DNA of 64,000 nucleotides, from assembly GCA_030424595.1 (NCBI GenBank), contig JAUHWG010000012.1, positions 124,001 through 188,000 on the forward strand, given 5' to 3'. This document shows, one piece after another, positions 60,945-64,000 of the stretch. Below the pieces are notes generated by a model. It was not told the origin of the DNA. It searched no databases and worked only from the letters and a program-made list of their open reading frames with translations. Numbering within the stretch: position 1 is the stretch's first letter; every line of letters starts with the position of its first letter. Made by a program: the position numbers and the translations under genes. The DNA comes from Polyangia bacterium (GTDB taxonomy: Bacteria > Myxococcota_A > Polyangia > Nannocystales > Nannocystaceae).

Positions 60945-61793
60945 ATGACCCGCTGGAACCACAGAAACACCCTCCTCGTCGCCCTCACCACCCTCACCGT
61001 CGCCCTCGCAGGCTGCCGCGGGGACGATCCGCCAGGGGATAGCGCGACTGAGGGCGGCTCGACCACCGACGCTTCGTCGACAGGGTCGAACAGCGGAACC
61101 TCGACCAGCGGCGCTCCCGAGACCAGCAGCTCGTCGACGACCGACCCGGGCACGACCGACGCCTCCGCGGGCTTCCTGACCACCCAAGGCAGCAGCTCCG
61201 GCGGCGGCGCCCAGCCCAACGGCGCGCAGTGTGAGTCGGACGCGGACTGCGAGTCGATGAACTGCTACGAGATCCCGATGTTCGGCGGGGTCTGCTCGGA
61301 GTGCAAGTCGGACAGCGACTGCATCGAGTCCGGCGACGGCATCTCCTGCTCCCTCGACGCCGGATCGATGCAGGCGAAGTGCACCGACGGCGGCCTCGGG
61401 ACGACCTGCGAGTCGCAGGAGTCCTGCGCCGACGGCCTCATCTGCGACGAGGTCATCCCCGGCACCTTTGGCCTGGTGCCGACCGCCTGTGGGGAGTGCG
61501 GCGACTCCGACGATTGTGACGGAGAGATGCTCTGCTCGCCCAAGGTCGACTTCGTCATGCTCAGCGGCTACAAGAGCTGCGTCGAGCCCGGCTCCGTGCC
61601 GAACAACGAGCTTTGCCCGAACAACGACGAGGGCAACGACGTGTGCATGTCGGGCAAGTGCGGCGCGGTCAGCATCATGGGCTTTATCATGCTCGGCGTC
61701 TGCGGCGAGTGCGTCTCCGACGACGACTGCATGGGCGGCACCTGCACGCCTGGATCCTTCGACGGCGGCGTCATGGGCTCCGTCTGCACCTAG
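60945..61793 (+). CDS. Cys-rich surface lipoprotein
   Basis: The 282-residue protein has a lipoprotein signal ending LAGC, a long Ser/Thr/Gly/Asp linker, and about 180 residues of Cys-rich domains with repeated CxSDxDC-type units (CESDADC, CKSDSDC, CGDSDDC, CVSDDDC), each likely a disulfide-bonded mini-domain. It resembles myxobacterial surface or extracellular matrix proteins of unknown role. The start is ATG 60945, with AGG 9 nt upstream; GTG at 60942 is the alternative. A dispersed repeat overlaps its 3' end. Confidence 0.78.
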   Translation: MTRWNHRNTLLVALTTLTVALAGCRGDDPPGDSATEGGSTTDASSTGSNSGTSTSGAPETSSSSTTDPGTTDASAGFLTTQGSSSGGGAQPNGAQCESDADCESMNCYEIPMFGGVCSECKSDSDCIESGDGISCSLDAGSMQAKCTDGGLGTTCESQESCADGLICDEVIPGTFGLVPTACGECGDSDDCDGEMLCSPKVDFVMLSGYKSCVEPGSVPNNELCPNNDEGNDVCMSGKCGAVSIMGFIMLGVCGECVSDDDCMGGTCTPGSFDGGVMGSVCT

Positions 61794-61832
61794 GAGGCGC
61801 GAGAGCACCCAGGACTCTCACCACGGCCTCCA
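61790..61832 (-). repeat. Dispersed intergenic repeat, copy 4 (short)
   Basis: In minus orientation it reads GCCGTGGTGAGAG, GGTGCTCTCGCGCC, TCCTAGG, matching the first half of the serS-side copy. It begins at the stop codon of the Cys-rich lipoprotein gene. Confidence 0.55.
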
Positions 61833-61841
61833 AGACAGGCG

Positions 61842-61866
61842 CGTGAGCTCCCCAGGAGAGCTCGCG
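61842..61866 (+). terminator. Hairpin after the Cys-rich lipoprotein gene
   Basis: CGTGAGCTC pairs with GAGCTCGCG (one G-T wobble) around a 7-nt loop. Only a weak T-rich tail follows. Confidence 0.42.
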
Positions 61867-61964
61867 TGTCATCGTATCAACGCTACCGCTCTCGTCCCGA
61901 CGGCCCCAAGGCGACCGGGCCCGCGCGACCGAAGCTCCGCGGCTCCGACCTATCGTCGAGGTAG

Positions 61965-61983
61965 CCGCGGTCGCTGACCGCGG
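61965..61983. terminator. Hairpin between convergent lipoprotein genes
   Basis: CCGCGGTC-gct-GACCGCGG is a perfect 8-bp stem with a 3-nt loop, downstream of the minus-strand gene that ends at 62037. It likely serves that gene. Confidence 0.42.
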
Positions 61984-62036
61984 AGCACCACCTCGACGAG
62001 GCCACCTCAGGAGGTCACCGTCGCTGGAGGGCTCCG

Positions 62037-62774
62037 CTACTTCGACTTCGCCGCGTTGATGTTGCAGGTGTCGAGGCAGATCTCGCCGTTCGAGTCGCAG
62101 AGCAGACGACAGGTCTCGCGGTCGGTCTCGACGCCGGCCTGCTCGCCGCAGAGGCGCTCACACTTGCTCGTCTGCTGCATGCACGACAGGGCGCAGCCCT
62201 GGGGCACGGCCCTGGAGTCGTCGGCGCTCGGGGTCGGGGTGGCGAACTCCAGGGTCGCCTGGAGAGACTCGGCGACCGCAGCACAGTTGAGCTTGCAGGT
62301 CTCCCGATCCGTCTCCTTCATCTTCGGGTCGTAGCACTCGCTGGTGCACAGATCGAAGCGGTCGGCGATCTTGATCACCGGGGTGTCCGGATCGACGCCG
62401 GCCGCCTCCGCGTTGGTCCGACAGGTCAGCTTGCAGGTCTCCTGATCGGTCTCCTTGACCTTCGGGTCGTCGAGACAGTCGAGGATGCACTCGCGATACT
62501 CGCCGAGCGCCTTGTGGACCTTGTCGTTGTCGCGCGCAGGCGCAGCGGCTGCGACCTCGGCGTCGGGGGAGTCGGCACTGCCGGCCTTCCGCTCCTTCGC
62601 CGCCCCCGCGGCCTTGCTCTTGTCCTTGCCCCCGTCATCGGCGCTCTTCGAGGCGCTCTGGACCGAGCCCGCGCCGCTCCCGGTGTCGAGCGAGTCGCAG
62701 CCCCCGCCGAGCACGAGGAAGAAGCCAAAGACAGCGGCTGCCCGCCAGTATTCGCGCATTGTTGAAGTGCTCAT
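62037..62774 (-). CDS. Cys-rich lipoprotein A (TCxLxC repeat family)
   Basis: The 245-residue protein has lipobox GGGC after a hydrophobic signal, a Lys/Ser/Ala linker, then four Cys modules with the repeated DQETCKLTC, DRETCKLNC, and DRETCRLLC element spaced by about 40 residues. It resembles the neighbouring protein at 62868 and forms a pair of related genes. These may be surface or matrix proteins with disulfide-stabilised helices. ATG 62774 is used with AGGTGACCG upstream; ATG 62759 is possible. Confidence 0.75.
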   Translation of the reverse strand: MSTSTMREYWRAAAVFGFFLVLGGGCDSLDTGSGAGSVQSASKSADDGGKDKSKAAGAAKERKAGSADSPDAEVAAAAPARDNDKVHKALGEYRECILDCLDDPKVKETDQETCKLTCRTNAEAAGVDPDTPVIKIADRFDLCTSECYDPKMKETDRETCKLNCAAVAESLQATLEFATPTPSADDSRAVPQGCALSCMQQTSKCERLCGEQAGVETDRETCRLLCDSNGEICLDTCNINAAKSK

Positions 62775-62867
62775 CGGTCACCTAGCATCGTCGAGAACGC
62801 GCCGAAAGAGGCGCGTATTTTCAGCGTTCATCGGATCGTCAGCGCGGCCCCGCGGAGATCCTGTGGC

Positions 62868-63485
62868 TCAACCGCCGCAGCTGCCGAGGCAGACGGAGGC
62901 CTGCTCGCCGCAGTTGAGGCGGCAGGTCGCCGAATCGTCGGCCTTGCCGGCACAGGCGCCGTCGCAGGTGACGAGCGACGAGAGACAGGGCTTGGCGCAG
63001 GCGCTGAGGGCGCTAGCGTCGCCCTTGGCGCCCGATCCGGTCATCACCTCGTGGGTCGCCGGCGCGGCGCTCACCTTGCTGACACAGGCCTCCTGGCAGC
63101 TCGCGAGCGCAGCCGCGTCGGCGGTGGAGTCCTTGGAACAGGGGCCTACGCAGGCGCGGAGCTCCCCCAGGATCGGCTTGGGCGTGACCTCGGACTCGAC
63201 CGCCCCGACCTTGCGCCGATCGATCGCGTCGTCGGCCTTGCAGGTGAGGCGACAGGTCGCCCGGTCATCGGCCGAGAGCTTGCTCTCGTTGCAGCTCGCC
63301 AGGCACTGATCGTAGGGGACGGCCTCGTCCTTCGCCTTCCCGTCCTTGGCGGGCGCCTCGCCGTCCTTGGTCGCCTCCGCGGGCTTCGGCGGGGCGTCGG
63401 GCGCCGGCGGAGCATCGCAGCCGAGCCCCCCGATCAGACCGCCCATCAGGACAGCGCAGAGCAGAGTGTGCAGACGATTGGGCAT
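62868..63485 (-). CDS. Cys-rich lipoprotein B (TCxLxC repeat family)
   Basis: The 205-residue protein has lipobox LGC (GGLGC), a Lys/Ala/Pro linker, and Cys modules including DDRATCRLTC and DSATCRLNC, the same element as lipoprotein A. The modules pair CxxxC with TCxLxC, consistent with a small helical disulfide hairpin. Its start is ATG 63485, giving the signal directly; an in-frame ATG at 63503 would add six residues. It lies 93 bp upstream of lipoprotein A on the same strand. Confidence 0.75.
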   Translation of the reverse strand: MPNRLHTLLCAVLMGGLIGGLGCDAPPAPDAPPKPAEATKDGEAPAKDGKAKDEAVPYDQCLASCNESKLSADDRATCRLTCKADDAIDRRKVGAVESEVTPKPILGELRACVGPCSKDSTADAAALASCQEACVSKVSAAPATHEVMTGSGAKGDASALSACAKPCLSSLVTCDGACAGKADDSATCRLNCGEQASVCLGSCGG

Positions 63486-63558
63486 GCGCCGATGCTCCCC
63501 CATCGACTCATCGTCCGCAAGCTAGGGCCCCAACGTCCGAGAGCGCAAAACCAGCGCC

Positions 63559-63786
63559 TCAGTCCTCTAGGCGCTCCCCCAGGACCGCCACCAACACCGC
63601 CCGGACCCCCTTGCCGTCGAGACCGCGGAGATGGTTCATCAGCGGCTCCGTGTGGGCCTGGAGGCCGATCGCGGCCAGAGGAATCGGCGCCAGCGGGTAC
63701 TCCAGCTCCTCGCGGTGGACATGACCCAAGAGCTTCTTGAGCACCTCGGTGGAGACCTGACGAAGACCGACGCTTGGACCTGCCAT
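63559..63786 (-). CDS. Hypothetical small protein
   Basis: The 75-residue soluble protein begins MAGPSVGLRQVSTEVLKKLL and appears mostly helical. It has no signal and no recognised motif. TAGAGT on the minus strand lies 6 nt upstream of the ATG, matching the short-leader pattern seen at other genes. It follows lipoprotein B's upstream region by about 70 bp and could be independent. Confidence 0.55.
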   Translation of the reverse strand: MAGPSVGLRQVSTEVLKKLLGHVHREELEYPLAPIPLAAIGLQAHTEPLMNHLRGLDGKGVRAVLVAVLGERLED

Positions 63787-63928
63787 CGCCGAACTCTAAC
63801 CGAAGCGCCGCCTCTCCGGCCGATGAAGCTCCATCCACCCCCGTGAGGGAAGAGCAGGCCACAGGCCGCCCTGCGCGCCCGCGGGAGGCCCCGCCCCGGC
63901 CATCATCACGGAGCGCGCGCCAGACCCC

Positions 63929-64000
63929 TCAGTGCAGCGGCTTGGCGGGGGCGAAGGCCCGGACCAGCGCCTCTAGATCGATCGTCAAGCGGGGCTCCGC
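63929..64000 (-). CDS. C-terminal end of a gene running off the right edge
   Basis: A minus-strand frame of 23 visible codons ends in TGA: the visible end is LEALVRAFAPAKPLH. It is open to the window edge. Codon composition is like neighbouring genes, but nothing can be said about function. Confidence 0.4.
   Translation of the reverse strand, partial: AEPRLTIDLEALVRAFAPAKPLH

Overview
The window looks like chromosomal DNA of a myxobacterium (Myxococcota), most likely of the Nannocystineae type. This is inferred from gene content and composition, not from a marker-gene comparison. The DNA is very GC-rich. It holds two eukaryotic-type Ser/Thr kinases with long Pro/Ala or basic linkers, a pseudokinase/ATPase/histidine-kinase fusion, a MYXO-CTERM surface protein, several lipoproteins with Ser/Thr/Asp-rich linkers and Cys-rich domains, a receiver with an Ala/Pro linker, and a very basic 47-residue protein.

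Layout. Positions 1-2.9 kb hold the 5' part of valS, a response regulator, and a divergent methyltransferase/pilin-like pair. Positions 2.9-13.8 kb are mainly minus strand: a PEGA-type Ser/Thr kinase, then a long co-directional block read gpsA > Ser/Thr kinase > degenerate Thg1-like protein > hemW > hrcA > grpE > dnaJ > small protein. Positions 13.9-18.6 kb hold an M23 lipoprotein, the pyrimidine operon pyrB-carA-unknown, and a CinA-type domain protein. Positions 18.7-27.3 kb hold a lipoprotein and a TerC exporter, an AgmX-like lipoprotein, gcvT-gcvH with a secreted protein, a kynureninase-like enzyme, and an Hsp90-type ATPase. Positions 27.3-31.9 kb hold a secreted protein, a membrane protein, a winged-helix regulator, a PDZ-hydrolase fusion, and a radical SAM/SPASM enzyme.

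Positions 31.93-33.31 kb are a foldback-like element: 506-588 bp inverted arms around a transposase-like remnant, with 28 bp ends matching at 27 positions. Next come a Stig1-like lipoprotein, a propeller-like lipoprotein, a TPR protein, a prolyl-4-hydroxylase-like enzyme, a 74-bp higher-order tandem repeat, a FadL-like porin, a lipoprotein, an unlisted 58-residue peptide gene, an AraC regulator, and a D-aminoacylase-type amidohydrolase with a strong terminator. Positions 45.8-64 kb hold a beta-helix MYXO-CTERM protein, serS, a small basic protein, dacB, ddl, the 1716-residue pseudokinase fusion with a GST, trpS, a GNAT protein, and a cluster of Cys-rich lipoproteins.

Three patterns cut across the genes. 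First, many start codons lie only 6-12 nt after a TGnTAnnnT extended -10 motif and lack a Shine-Dalgarno sequence, so leaderless or near-leaderless transcription is likely. Second, a dispersed intergenic repeat of about 60-105 bp sits next to stop codons at four loci. Third, peptidoglycan and envelope genes (M23, DacB, Ddl, lipoproteins, FadL) and signalling genes are over-represented. No tRNA, rRNA, CRISPR array, prophage or intact insertion sequence was seen.
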